Virus record (IMG/VR): IMGVR_UViG_3300032241_002441 | Location: 1-25,113 of that record | Reading direction: 5' to 3' (one strand) | Length of the DNA: 25,113 bases | Source of the DNA: a virus | Notes under the pieces: model-generated | Databases searched by the model: none | The model's input: the letters and a program-made list of their open reading frames with translations, nothing else | What the model was told of the DNA's origin: nothing | Shown here: piece after piece, positions 15,240 through 23,295 of the stretch | Numbering within the stretch: position 1 is the first letter of the stretch | Layout: each line of letters begins with the position of its first letter | Made by a program: the position numbers and the translations under genes

Positions 15240-15459
15240 TTTTTTAAACGCTTTAATTGAAAAAAGACCAGAATTAGAATTGAAAGTCAAAGAGTTCGAG
15301 CACCCATTGGATAAACAAAATAAATACTTTTCTTTGTATATTAATGGTATTGACTCAAGATTTATATTACCTGAAACTGAACTTAATATTGAAGACCCTG
15401 AACAAATTAATGAATTAGTTGACATAACTTTAATGTATATAAATAAAAATGGAAAATAG
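15232..15459 (+). CDS. Small acidic protein, unknown function
   Basis: 75 residues from ATG 15232 (MSNFLNALIEKRPELEL). A longer in-frame version starting at 15172 is possible, but it would overlap the HD gene by 68 bases with a low-quality N-terminus, so I prefer the later start, which overlaps by 8 bases. The protein is a small alpha/beta unit (YFSLYINGIDSRFILPETEL) with an acidic C-terminal helix. No motif is recognised. It overlaps the dUTPase start by 11 bases and is likely co-translated with it. Confidence 0.62.
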   Translation: MSNFLNALIEKRPELELKVKEFEHPLDKQNKYFSLYINGIDSRFILPETELNIEDPEQINELVDITLMYINKNGK

Positions 15460-16003
15460 TTTAAATGAGTTGAATATCTTAGACCAAGATATCAAAAAAA
15501 TACTTGAAAACGCAAATAATTTAGTTAAAGACTGGGTTTATGTTGACAATGTAATGAAACTTAAGATTAGATTTGTAAATCAGTCAACAAATCAGGATCC
15601 AGCTTACGCTAAACAAGGTGATAGCGGTTTTGATTTGAGAGCATTCTTAAAAGAAGATGCTGTTTTGAAGCCATTTCAAAGAGCTTTAGTACCAACTGGT
15701 TTGTATTTTCAAATCCCAGAAAACTTTGAGTTACAAGTTAGACCAAGAAGTGGTTTAGCTTTGAAAAATGGTATTACTGTATTAAATACTCCAGGTACAG
15801 TTGACTCTGGATATCGTGGTGAAATTTGTGTAATACTAATTAATCTTGGTTCTGAAGATTTCATAATCAAAAACGGTGATAGAATTGCTCAAGCTGTTAT
15901 TGCCCCAGTTCAAACAAATAATAACCTCGTATTTATGAAGTCTTCTTCGTTAGAATCAAGCGAAAGAGGTGATACAGGATTCGGAAGTAGCGGTGTCAAA
16001 TAA
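15449..16003 (+). CDS. dut: Trimeric dUTPase
   Basis: 184 residues with all five dUTPase motifs: 1 KQGDSGFDLRA (55-65), 2 RPRSGLA (98-104), 3 GTVDSGYRGEI (116-126; catalytic D119, Y122), 4 GDRIAQ (143-148) and 5 RGDTGFGSSG (173-182, the closing P-loop-like tail). It hydrolyses dUTP to dUMP and pyrophosphate, limiting uracil incorporation and feeding dTMP synthesis. An N-terminal extension of 35 acidic residues precedes MKLKIRFVNQ, where many dUTPases begin (ATG 15554); the longer start overlaps the upstream gene by 11 bases and is more consistent with local packing. The stop overlaps the next ATG (TAATG). Confidence 0.95.
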   Translation: MENSLNELNILDQDIKKILENANNLVKDWVYVDNVMKLKIRFVNQSTNQDPAYAKQGDSGFDLRAFLKEDAVLKPFQRALVPTGLYFQIPENFELQVRPRSGLALKNGITVLNTPGTVDSGYRGEICVILINLGSEDFIIKNGDRIAQAVIAPVQTNNNLVFMKSSSLESSERGDTGFGSSGVK

Positions 16004-16299
16004 TGGAATGTTTTAACCAACAAATAAGAGCGTATAAAGCCGTAACTGCTGATATATACGACCAAATAATGTATAAAAGAGTATGGTCTGGAGATATGAT
16101 TCAAGTTGGGGATAAAGTACTTTATGCATTTGTATTTGACCCAACAGACGATGCTCTGAAATTAATATCTGTGTTAGATAGAGAGTTGGGTTTGATTCAA
16201 AACACCTTTTCTTTTGTTGCTTTCAAAAATAAAATAATACCAGTTTTAAAATTTAAAACGGATGCAAAGAATAGGCAATATACAGAGCAAGAAGATTAG
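16003..16299 (+). CDS. Small protein, unknown function
   Basis: 98 residues. An N-terminal segment (MECFNQQIRAYKAVTADIYD) is followed by a beta-rich core (GDMIQVGDKVLYAFVFDPTD and NTFSFVAFKNKIIPVLKF). No catalytic motif or membrane segment is visible. It starts in a TAATG overlap with dUTPase and overlaps the next glycosyltransferase gene by 38 bases, so it belongs to the same transcription unit. No family recognised. Confidence 0.68.
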   Translation: MECFNQQIRAYKAVTADIYDQIMYKRVWSGDMIQVGDKVLYAFVFDPTDDALKLISVLDRELGLIQNTFSFVAFKNKIIPVLKFKTDAKNRQYTEQED

Positions 16300-16954
16300 T
16301 GTTGTTTTTTCTACCAGAGCTTTGGATGAAGAATATATTGATCATATAAAAATGACATCTGGCCTTGGGAATAAAATTGAGATTTTACCCTTTGTGAATA
16401 ATGGTGAAAAATCGTTAACACAAATATATAACGAAGGTTTAGAAAAAGCGAAAAATGATATTGTTGTTTTTTGTCATGATGATTTAATATTTCATACAGA
16501 AAATTGGGGAATGGCAATAGGTGACCATTTTACAAGGAATCCTGGATTCGGTATAATCGGTATAGCTGGAACTAATAAGTTAGTCAATGGAAGATGGTGG
16601 GAAATAAAAGAGAACATGCATGGTATTGTTAATCACTCAGATGGTAAAAAAATTTGGGTTAGCGAATATTCTAAACCACAAGGAATTACCCTCAAAAAAA
16701 TGATCACAATTGATGGTTTATTTTTTGCTGTACATAAAAATAGAATTAGATGTACTTTTGATGAAAATGTTAAGGGTTTCCATTTCTACGAATTAACGTT
16801 TTGTATGGACAATCATATTAATGGTGTTAAGATAGGATTATGTACAAATATACGTGTTACACACCTTTCAATTGGTGAAACTAACGACCTTTGGGAAGAA
16901 AATAAATTAGTATTCGAAGAAAAATATGGGCATTTATTACCATTAGAAGTATGA
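16262..16954 (+). CDS. GT-A glycosyltransferase, GT2/StrF-like
   Basis: 230 residues. After a short lead, KKISVVFSTRALDEEYI starts the Rossmann-like nucleotide-binding half. SLTQIYNEGLEKAKNDIVVF and CHDD (71-74), the metal-binding D-x-D equivalent, follow. Later come GIIGIAGTNKLVNGRWW, the MITIDGLFFAVHKN acceptor segment and a C-terminal RVTHLSIGE with the His typical of this fold. The layout resembles the StrF-like branch of GT2. Sugar and acceptor are unknown. The ATG at 16262 lies inside the preceding gene (38-base overlap) and I see no better start. The stop overlaps the next start as ATGA. Confidence 0.82.
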   Translation: MQRIGNIQSKKISVVFSTRALDEEYIDHIKMTSGLGNKIEILPFVNNGEKSLTQIYNEGLEKAKNDIVVFCHDDLIFHTENWGMAIGDHFTRNPGFGIIGIAGTNKLVNGRWWEIKENMHGIVNHSDGKKIWVSEYSKPQGITLKKMITIDGLFFAVHKNRIRCTFDENVKGFHFYELTFCMDNHINGVKIGLCTNIRVTHLSIGETNDLWEENKLVFEEKYGHLLPLEV

Positions 16955-17616
16955 TCAAGTCAATTAAAGAATTAAAAGATATCCATAGAGATGAAGATAT
17001 TTATGTAATCGGTGCTGGAGCAAGTGTTGATTATATTAATGAATCTTTTTTTGATGGTAAGATAACAATAGGTACAAATCAAGTTTATAAGAAAATTAAA
17101 TGTGATTATCTTGTTAGAAAAGAAACTAAATTTTTGAAACAAGCTTTGAATACTGGTTCAAAAGTTATTGTATCTGAATACGATAGCGGTAATCTTGATA
17201 CTGGGCAATTTAAATTAAACACCAATAAAATTGATCACGAAAACCTTTATTATTTTGAACATCTTGATAATCTACATGATAAGGTTGATACATCTGTTAT
17301 TGGAACAGATAAATTAGTTGTTAGTTATTCAACGATTACATCTGCGTTACATCTTGCTGCATATATGGGTGCATTCAATATTTACCTTGTTGGTCATGAT
17401 TGTGGTTCATTGAATGGTAAAATGACATTTGATAAATATTATGATTCAATCAACGATACACCATGGCAAAATTGGAACCAATATAAATCCTGGTTAAAAA
17501 TCATTGAGTCACAAACTGTTTCTGTTAGAAATAAACTTGTTGAAGTTTATGAATGTAATGTGGTGTCAATAAATCCTTTTGTTTCATTAAATTTAGAAAA
17601 CAACCTTTTCATGTAA
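16951..17616 (+). CDS. Sialyltransferase/DUF115-like putative glycosyltransferase
   Basis: 221 residues. The N-terminus DIYVIGAGASVDYINESFF with IGTNQVYKKIKCDYLV parallels the G-x-G-x-S-x...N-Q segment shared by GT42 (CST-type) sialyltransferases and DUF115/Maf proteins. VSYSTITSALHLAAYMGAFN followed by IYLVGHDCG parallels the second conserved block of those families. GT42 and Maf proteins transfer sialic, pseudaminic or legionaminic acid from CMP donors, so this is a good candidate transferase for the NeuB and cytidylyltransferase products encoded downstream. Family choice is not certain; the evidence is motif-level. It starts in an ATGA overlap. Confidence 0.62.
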   Translation: MIKSIKELKDIHRDEDIYVIGAGASVDYINESFFDGKITIGTNQVYKKIKCDYLVRKETKFLKQALNTGSKVIVSEYDSGNLDTGQFKLNTNKIDHENLYYFEHLDNLHDKVDTSVIGTDKLVVSYSTITSALHLAAYMGAFNIYLVGHDCGSLNGKMTFDKYYDSINDTPWQNWNQYKSWLKIIESQTVSVRNKLVEVYECNVVSINPFVSLNLENNLFM

Positions 17617-17617
17617 T

Positions 17618-18277
17618 ATGAGTTTTAAATTTATTATACCAGCCAGAAGAAATTCAAAAGGTTTACCATTTAAGAATCGTAGATTATTTGATATATTTTT
17701 AGATAAAACACCTGAAAATCTATTAACAGGATTAATTCCTTCTCATTCTTTGATTGTATCTACAGATGATGAATCAATCATTGAAAAATGTGTATCAAAA
17801 AGTATAAATTATCTTAATAGAGATAGTAATTTAGCTTTAGACACAACCTCAACTAAAGAAGTTATGATTGATTTATATAACAAGAATTACATTTTTAATG
17901 ATGATATTGTTGTTATGTTATATTTGACATATCCTGAAAGAAATTGGGATGATATAGGAAATGCTATCGATACTTTTATCAAAAATGGTTCAAGATCTCT
18001 TTTATGTAAAAAAGAAATTACAAGTACCCACCCATACCTTTACATGCTTGAAATCGATAAAAATAAAGGTAAACAACTTGTTGCACACGACCTTTATCGT
18101 AGACAAGATTATCCAAAGGTATTCGAAATTTCACACTATATTTGTATTTTTAAAGGTGGTGAATTAAAAAATTTGAATAACAATCTTTACAACGAGGATA
18201 CATTTTTTTTACCAATTAACTCTGTTATAGATGTTGATACGGAAAATGATTTATTAAAATATAATGGGGATTTATGA
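17618..18277 (+). CDS. CMP-sialic/nonulosonic acid synthetase-like cytidylyltransferase
   Basis: 219 residues. It has the nucleotide-binding IPARRNSKGLPFKN (7-20), equivalent to IPARGGSKGIPRKN, then VSTDDE (47-52), DTTSTKEVM (75-83), THPY, RRQDYP (161-166) and VIDVDTENDL (203-212) with metal-binding aspartates. This is the acylneuraminate cytidylyltransferase (NeuA) pattern: CTP plus a sialic-type acid gives CMP-sugar and pyrophosphate. The usual LQPTSP is replaced by YLTYPER, so the sugar specificity may be unusual. The downstream gene starts in an ATGA overlap. Together with the NeuB-like gene at 19637 it supports nonulosonic acid activation. Confidence 0.83.
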   Translation: MSFKFIIPARRNSKGLPFKNRRLFDIFLDKTPENLLTGLIPSHSLIVSTDDESIIEKCVSKSINYLNRDSNLALDTTSTKEVMIDLYNKNYIFNDDIVVMLYLTYPERNWDDIGNAIDTFIKNGSRSLLCKKEITSTHPYLYMLEIDKNKGKQLVAHDLYRRQDYPKVFEISHYICIFKGGELKNLNNNLYNEDTFFLPINSVIDVDTENDLLKYNGDL

Positions 18278-19029
18278 AATGTATATTAGGTATAACAACA
18301 TATAATAGGAGAAAATATTTAGAACATCTTTTAGATAGTTTTACACCAACTCATAACACAAATTATGAATGGGTAATCATTATCAATGATGACTGTTCAA
18401 CAGATGACACAGTTAAATTCATTGAAAACTATAATTTTCCATGTGAATATCATTTAATCAAAAATGAGAACAGAAAGGGTGTTTCATGGGGAACAAATAA
18501 TATTTTTGACTTATCTCAAAAGATTGGATTTGATGTTTTATTCAGAAGTGATGATGATAATTTTTTCTTGAATAATGGTTGGGATGATCTTTATATTAAT
18601 GCTATGAATAATTCTGGATTTAAACACCTAAGTTATTATAATAGTAGATGGAAAGGGGAAAATAAAAAAATAATAGAGAATGATGGTTTAATTGCCGCTT
18701 CTAATGTTATGGAATCTATGGGTAATTTCTACACAATAACACCTGAAATCTTAGAAAAAGTTGGTTACATGGATTATCAAAACATGGGTATGTGGGGTGT
18801 TGAACATATTGATTATTCATTAAGATGTTGTAGGTTCAATTATAACAATCCACAAACATTTTGGTGCCCAAAGGATTGTAACAAATTTATTGGTATGAAA
18901 GCTGGAAATACCTATACAAGCTCAATGAGTACAATTGAGTTAGCTAATGAAAGGAGCAGAGATTATCAAAAAAGAATGATAGCAAATAATAATAATAGAA
19001 TTTATATACCGAATCAGAATGCTCAATAA
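18274..19029 (+). CDS. GT2-family glycosyltransferase
   Basis: 251 residues. The GT-A signature is ITTYNR (7-12), VIIINDDCSTDDT (34-46) and LFRSDDDNFF (89-98), the latter carrying the D-x-D metal site. An acceptor-side MGMWGVEHIDYSLRCCRF follows. The C-terminus is Asn-rich and disordered. Expected to transfer a sugar from a nucleotide donor; acceptor unknown. It overlaps the cytidylyltransferase by 4 bases and the next glycosyltransferase by 11, placing it within the nonulosonic acid cluster. Confidence 0.88.
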   Translation: MKCILGITTYNRRKYLEHLLDSFTPTHNTNYEWVIIINDDCSTDDTVKFIENYNFPCEYHLIKNENRKGVSWGTNNIFDLSQKIGFDVLFRSDDDNFFLNNGWDDLYINAMNNSGFKHLSYYNSRWKGENKKIIENDGLIAASNVMESMGNFYTITPEILEKVGYMDYQNMGMWGVEHIDYSLRCCRFNYNNPQTFWCPKDCNKFIGMKAGNTYTSSMSTIELANERSRDYQKRMIANNNNRIYIPNQNAQ

Positions 19030-19633
19030 TTATTTTGAAAAAATATATTGTATAAACCTTGAAAAAAGAAAAGATAGGTGGAATGAGGTTAGTAAAGAAT
19101 TTCAAAAAATTAATTGCAATGTTGAAAAATTTGTAGCAATTGATGGTGAAAAATTGGAAGCCAGTGCATACATTTATAGAGGTGAACTTGGTTGTTACAT
19201 GTCACACATGGTAATCTTAAAAGACATGATTAATAATAACTATAGTAAAATTTTAGTTTTTGAGGATGATGTTGTTTTCAACGATGATTTTAACGCAAAA
19301 TTTGATTACTATTATAATCAATTACCTAATGATTGGGATATTGTTTATATGAGTGGAAATCATACAACAAGTTTAGAAAAAATTACTGATAACATATATA
19401 AAACTAATGGTACTTTAGCTATGCATAGTTATTTCATTAGCTTGGAAGGTGCAAAAAAATTATACAACTTATTAGTCGCTAAAAATATGACAGACCCAAT
19501 AGATGTTATAGGTATAGAGTATCAAAAAAATAATAATTGTTATACGTTTAGGCCACACCTTACGTATCAAAAAGAAGGATTTAGTGATATACAGAAAAAA
19601 GTTGTAAATTACGATCACCTATTAAAACGTTAA
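19019..19633 (+). CDS. GT25-family (LPS-type) glycosyltransferase
   Basis: 204 residues with the GT25 signature: IYCINLEKRKDRW (9-21), GELGCYMSH (55-63), ILVFEDDVVF (78-87, with the E-D-D metal motif) and GTLAMHSYFISLEGAKKL. GT25 enzymes add galactose or similar sugars to lipooligosaccharide or to protein-bound glycans. The 11-base overlap with its upstream gene and a three-base gap to the NeuB-like gene show co-transcription. Confidence 0.9.
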   Translation: MLNNYFEKIYCINLEKRKDRWNEVSKEFQKINCNVEKFVAIDGEKLEASAYIYRGELGCYMSHMVILKDMINNNYSKILVFEDDVVFNDDFNAKFDYYYNQLPNDWDIVYMSGNHTTSLEKITDNIYKTNGTLAMHSYFISLEGAKKLYNLLVAKNMTDPIDVIGIEYQKNNNCYTFRPHLTYQKEGFSDIQKKVVNYDHLLKR

Positions 19634-19636
19634 TAA

Positions 19637-20479
19637 ATGAATAAAGTAAAAATTATAGCCGAAATAGGCCTCAATCACAATGGGGATATAGATATCGCCA
19701 AACAACTTATAATGGTTGCTAAAGCTGCTGGTTGTGATTATGTTAAATTTCAAAAAAGAAATCCTGATGTTTGTGTACCTGAAGATCAAAAATCTAAAAT
19801 AAGGCAAACACCTTGGGGTGAGATGACCTATATTGATTATAGATGGAGAGTAGAGTTTAATCAAGAACAATATCAACAAATACATAATTTTTGTCAAAGT
19901 ATTGGAATTAAATGGTTCGCTTCAGTTTGGGACAAAGATTCGGTTGATTTTATACAAAAGATCAACTTGGATAATAACTACCATAGTATAATGAAAATAC
20001 CATCAGCTCTTATAACCGATACCGAATTATGCAAATACGCATCAACAAGATGTAATCAATTACTGATTTCTACAGGAATGAGCACTGAAGAAGAAATTGA
20101 AAATTGTGTACGTACTTGTAATCCAGATGTTATAATGCATACAAATTCAACTTATCCCTGTCCTGTTGAGGAATTAAACTTAAACTATATTTTATGGTTG
20201 AAGAATAAATATAGAGATAAAGAAATAGGGTATAGTGGCCATGAATATGGTTTAGTTACAACATTTGCAACAATACCTATGGGAGCTACTTGGATTGAAA
20301 GACACATAACGCTTGACCGTAATATGTGGGGTTCAGACCAATCATCATCAATCGAACCATCTGGTGTTTTTAAATTGGTTAAGGGTATAAGAGATATTGA
20401 AAAATCTTTGTCTTTTGCACCAAGTGAAAGATATGTATTAGGAGGAGAGTTGCAAAAAAAACAAACGCTTAGAAAATAA
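19637..20479 (+). CDS. NeuB-like sialic/nonulosonic acid synthase, SAF domain absent
   Basis: 280 residues forming a TIM-barrel synthase: IIAEIGLNHNG (6-16), DYVKFQKR (34-41), LLISTGMST (142-150), TYPCPVEE (172-179), GYSGHEYG (198-205), ERHITLDRNMWGSDQ (221-235). The metal-binding His pair H202 and H223 has the 21-residue spacing of meningococcal NeuB (H215/H236). The reaction is condensation of phosphoenolpyruvate with an N-acyl hexosamine to a nine-carbon nonulosonic acid. Typical NeuB is about 340-350 residues with a C-terminal antifreeze-like (SAF) domain; here the protein ends soon after the barrel. Exact product unknown. Co-transcribed with glycosyltransferases. Confidence 0.88.
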   Translation: MNKVKIIAEIGLNHNGDIDIAKQLIMVAKAAGCDYVKFQKRNPDVCVPEDQKSKIRQTPWGEMTYIDYRWRVEFNQEQYQQIHNFCQSIGIKWFASVWDKDSVDFIQKINLDNNYHSIMKIPSALITDTELCKYASTRCNQLLISTGMSTEEEIENCVRTCNPDVIMHTNSTYPCPVEELNLNYILWLKNKYRDKEIGYSGHEYGLVTTFATIPMGATWIERHITLDRNMWGSDQSSSIEPSGVFKLVKGIRDIEKSLSFAPSERYVLGGELQKKQTLRK

Positions 20480-20485
20480 ATATAT

Positions 20486-20809
20486 ATGAAAATATTTGTA
20501 GATATTGATAATACAATTTGTCATACCGAAGGTACTGATTATAAAAATGCTAAGCCGTATTATGAAAAAATAAATATTATTAATGATCTTTTTGATCAGG
20601 GGCATGAAATAACCTATTGGACTGCAAGAGGATCTGGGTCTGGTATTGACCATAGTTTTTTAACTATGTTTCAGCTGAAAGAATGGGGTGCAAAATATCA
20701 TGAACTTAGGTTTAAGAAACCAGTTTTTGATATATTTATTGATGATAAAACAATCAATTCTATTGACAAATTAGGACTATGGGTTCAAGAACAAGAAAAA
20801 AGAAGCTAA
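20486..20809 (+). CDS. Small HAD-superfamily phosphatase-like protein
   Basis: 107 residues, a minimal uncapped HAD fold. Motif I is VDIDNT (5-10; nucleophile D6, acid D8), motif II is YWTARGS (44-50), then RFKKPVFD with a candidate motif III Lys, and IFIDDKT (84-90) supplies motif IV acids. All catalytic positions are present, so it is probably active on a small phosphorylated substrate. Its place directly after the NeuB-like gene suggests a sugar phosphate (for example a sialate-9-phosphate type substrate), but that is inference. The last 31 bases overlap the PhoH gene. Confidence 0.8.
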   Translation: MKIFVDIDNTICHTEGTDYKNAKPYYEKINIINDLFDQGHEITYWTARGSGSGIDHSFLTMFQLKEWGAKYHELRFKKPVFDIFIDDKTINSIDKLGLWVQEQEKRS

Positions 20810-21525
20810 CGCACGAGGAAATAAACGATGCGTATGTGGATATCGAAACATCACATAATGAAAATATCCTCAAATCAATCCATTTCAATTTAAAAGCAAA
20901 AACACAGAATCAAAAAGAATTAATTAAGTTAATTCGTGAAAAGGATATCATTATTTGTTCTGGATTTCCAGGTACAGGTAAGACGTATGTCGCATGTGCT
21001 ATGGCTTTAGAACTATTGAAAAAAGATCCTAAATACAAGAAAATTGTAATAGTTAAGTCTGTTACACCTTTAAAAGATGAAGAGGTTGGATATCTTAAAG
21101 GAACTCTCAGGGAAAAATTGGAACCATTTATGTATTCTTTTATCCATAATTTCGAAAAAATTATTGGTAAAGATATGGTTGAAAAATTAAAAATTAATGG
21201 TTTTTTAGAAGAAATGCCATTAACTTATATGAGAGGTATCAATATTGATAACGCTATTGTTATTATAGATGAAGCCCAAAATATCAAGAAAACAAACATG
21301 AAGACTATCATGACTCGTTTGGGTGAAGATTCTAAAATGATATTTTTAGGTGATGAAGGTCAAATTGACTTGAAAAATCCACAAGAAAGTTCATTATCAT
21401 TTATCATCAAAAGATTTAAAGAAAAGGATTTTTTTGGTACAATTGCTTTTGGTGAAGAAGATATTGTTAGACACCACCTCATCAAAATCATAGAGCAAGG
21501 TTTTGATGAAATAAATTATCCATAA
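20779..21525 (+). CDS. phoH: PhoH-like ATPase
   Basis: 248 residues. Walker A is GFPGTGKT (62-69), Walker B is VIIDEAQN (161-168) and LGDEGQID (190-197) is the sensor-like segment of PhoH. KSVTPLKDEEVGYLKG is a conserved PhoH internal block. PhoH-like proteins are NTPases common in large phages; roles in RNA metabolism or phosphate stress are proposed but not settled. The first ~40 residues are charged and may be an extension. The start lies within the preceding HAD gene. A 52-base gap with an inverted repeat follows. Confidence 0.92.
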   Translation: MGSRTRKKKLTHEEINDAYVDIETSHNENILKSIHFNLKAKTQNQKELIKLIREKDIIICSGFPGTGKTYVACAMALELLKKDPKYKKIVIVKSVTPLKDEEVGYLKGTLREKLEPFMYSFIHNFEKIIGKDMVEKLKINGFLEEMPLTYMRGINIDNAIVIIDEAQNIKKTNMKTIMTRLGEDSKMIFLGDEGQIDLKNPQESSLSFIIKRFKEKDFFGTIAFGEEDIVRHHLIKIIEQGFDEINYP

Positions 21526-21550
21526 ATAGTTTATTTTCGTACAAAGGTTT

Positions 21551-21580
21551 CATAAATTTATTTAAAATAATAAATTTATG
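21551..21580 (+). promoter_or_regulatory. Inverted repeat containing the start codon of the 21578 gene
   Basis: CATAAATTTA (21551-21560) and TAAATTTATG (21571-21580) are perfect reverse complements separated by TTTAAAATAA. The last three bases are the ATG of the next gene. In RNA this could form a 10-pair, weak, all A-U-rich hairpin that hides the start codon, or the DNA could be an operator. Symmetry is seen directly; function is inference. Confidence 0.45.
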
Positions 21581-22231
21581 GTTATTGGTATTACAATAAA
21601 TAATATAATTAGGGATCATATTTCTAAGTTATGTGAAGCTTACGAAATCATTACGGAACAACAACCGATAATGCCTATAAACCCTTATGATCTTGAAAAA
21701 TCATTTCCTGACAAAGCTCCACAGGAATTCGAAACTGTTGAGTTATCGGCATCTAATATAGATAATGAGTATGAACTGACTCCAATGGATGTTGAAAAAA
21801 CAAATTTCAACGTAATCGAGTTTATGTATATGGACGCATCCTTTGAAGTATTTGGTAGGGCTGGTCAATTAGAAAACAATTTAATCACAAAACTTGCTGA
21901 ACTACAATCTGATGATGTAGATATTATTCTTTTAAACAAAGAATCAACAAGGTCAAAAAACGCAACTTTATTCTTTTTGTCTAAGAATAATTTCGACTTG
22001 AAACAAATAGTATTTCCTGACAAATACGAAGATTTTTACATGTATTGTGATGTCCTTATCACAGATAATCCTAAATTGATGGATATCAAACCAAAAGACA
22101 AGATATTAATTAAGGTTGAAAACGAATTTAATATTGATTATATATCAGATTTTACTATTATTAAAGTATCTGATATATTTGAATTAATTGAAGAAATAAA
22201 AAATAAACATAATTCATTAAAAAATAGTTAA
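21578..22231 (+). CDS. Degenerate HAD-like protein, probable pseudoenzyme
   Basis: 217 residues. The N-terminus MVIGITINNIIRDHISKLCE aligns by pattern with HAD motif I (IGIDIDGVIRD), but both catalytic aspartates are replaced (Thr and Asn). ATLFFLSKNNFDLKQIVFP followed by DVLITDNPKLMDIKP echoes the C-terminal half of 5'-nucleotidase-like HADs, where the motif IV acid D is retained in ITDN. It is probably non-catalytic: a scaffold, nucleotide sensor or regulator (inference). Homology is at motif level only. It starts inside an inverted repeat and ends one base before the next glycosyltransferase gene, so it is likely co-expressed with it. Confidence 0.6.
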   Translation: MVIGITINNIIRDHISKLCEAYEIITEQQPIMPINPYDLEKSFPDKAPQEFETVELSASNIDNEYELTPMDVEKTNFNVIEFMYMDASFEVFGRAGQLENNLITKLAELQSDDVDIILLNKESTRSKNATLFFLSKNNFDLKQIVFPDKYEDFYMYCDVLITDNPKLMDIKPKDKILIKVENEFNIDYISDFTIIKVSDIFELIEEIKNKHNSLKNS

Positions 22232-22232
22232 A

Positions 22233-23294
22233 ATGGCTAAAAAACAAGAAGTTCTACAAAATATTGATTCGTCAATAGAAAAAATTAAGAACAAAGAACA
22301 AAAAATAATTTTCTTAATACCAGATACAAAAGGTAATGCGAGAGCAAGTGTTAGTGTTTTGTATAGACAAGCTATGTCTCTTAAAAATTTAGGTTATAGT
22401 GTTGCAATGCTAAACGAAAAGAAAGACTCTATAAATGCATCAACATGGTTGGGTTCTGAGTATGATACTTTGGATCAATTTTCAATTGAAGAAAATAATC
22501 TAACAATGGGGCCTCAAGACTTTTTAATAGTACCAGAAATTTTTGGTAATGTTTTTGAACAACTTGAAAAATTACCGATGGAAAAGATTTTATTTGTGCA
22601 ATCATTTGAATATATGTTAGACGCATATGCACCAGGTAAAAGTTTTATTGATTTTGGTGTAACTGAATGTATGACAACAAGTGATACGCTTTCTAAATTG
22701 ATTACAGATGTTTTACCTTTAAATACGGTACAAGTTATACCAATTGGTATTCCTGACCTTTTTAAACCAACAGAAAATCTTACAAAACCTATTGTTGCAA
22801 TACATTGTAGAGATGCAAGAAAAGCAGCTAAAATTATTAAAACTTTTTATTTGAAATACCCAATCTACAGATTCGTATCATTCAAAGATATGCATACTAT
22901 GACCGAGGTTGATTTCGCTAATAACCTTAAAGATTGTTGTTTGTCTATATGGGTTGATGATGATTCATCATTTGGAACTTTCCCAGTTGAATCAATCAAA
23001 TGTAATGTTCCAGTTATAGGTAAAGTACCAAACATTATAGGTGAGTGGATGGATGATAATAATGGTATGTGGGTTTACGATGAGAATCAGATTGTTGATT
23101 TAACCTCTGCATATGTTAAAAATTGGTTGGAAGATAATATTCCTGAAAATTTACAAAACGTATCAACAACTCTTGACGGAAAATATGGTATGGTTGAATT
23201 TGAAGAAAAAACTAAACAGGTTTATGAATATTATTTCCAAAACAGAATTGACAAATTGGAAAAAATAAAAGAGGATTATATGAAAACCGCTTAA
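22233..23294 (+). CDS. GT-B glycosyltransferase-like protein
   Basis: 353 residues. After a charged start, IIFLIPDTKGNARASVSVLY begins a Rossmann lobe. The LIVPEIFGNVFEQLEKLPME and ILFVQSFEYMLDAYAPG segments, CMTTSDTLSKLITDVLP and QVIPIGIPDLFKP mark the lobe boundary typical of GT4 proteins. The C-terminal SFGTFPVESIKCNVPVIGKV matches the donor-binding E-x-x-x-x-x-P-V-I region. The N-terminus (about 25 residues) looks like a coil. Sugar and acceptor are unknown. It is followed by a very small ORF. Confidence 0.78.
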   Translation: MAKKQEVLQNIDSSIEKIKNKEQKIIFLIPDTKGNARASVSVLYRQAMSLKNLGYSVAMLNEKKDSINASTWLGSEYDTLDQFSIEENNLTMGPQDFLIVPEIFGNVFEQLEKLPMEKILFVQSFEYMLDAYAPGKSFIDFGVTECMTTSDTLSKLITDVLPLNTVQVIPIGIPDLFKPTENLTKPIVAIHCRDARKAAKIIKTFYLKYPIYRFVSFKDMHTMTEVDFANNLKDCCLSIWVDDDSSFGTFPVESIKCNVPVIGKVPNIIGEWMDDNNGMWVYDENQIVDLTSAYVKNWLEDNIPENLQNVSTTLDGKYGMVEFEEKTKQVYEYYFQNRIDKLEKIKEDYMKTA

Positions 23295-23295
23295 T

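Noticed and set aside
15438-15445. TATAAATA just upstream of the dUTPase ATG
   Set aside because: It ends only 3 bases before the ATG, so a transcript from it would start inside the gene; it is probably chance within the coding end of the previous gene.
13418-20809. Bacterial capsule or LPS locus rather than phage
   Set aside because: The glycan genes are interleaved and overlapping with dUTPase, HD and PhoH genes and flanked by virion and late sigma-like genes, with uniform base composition.
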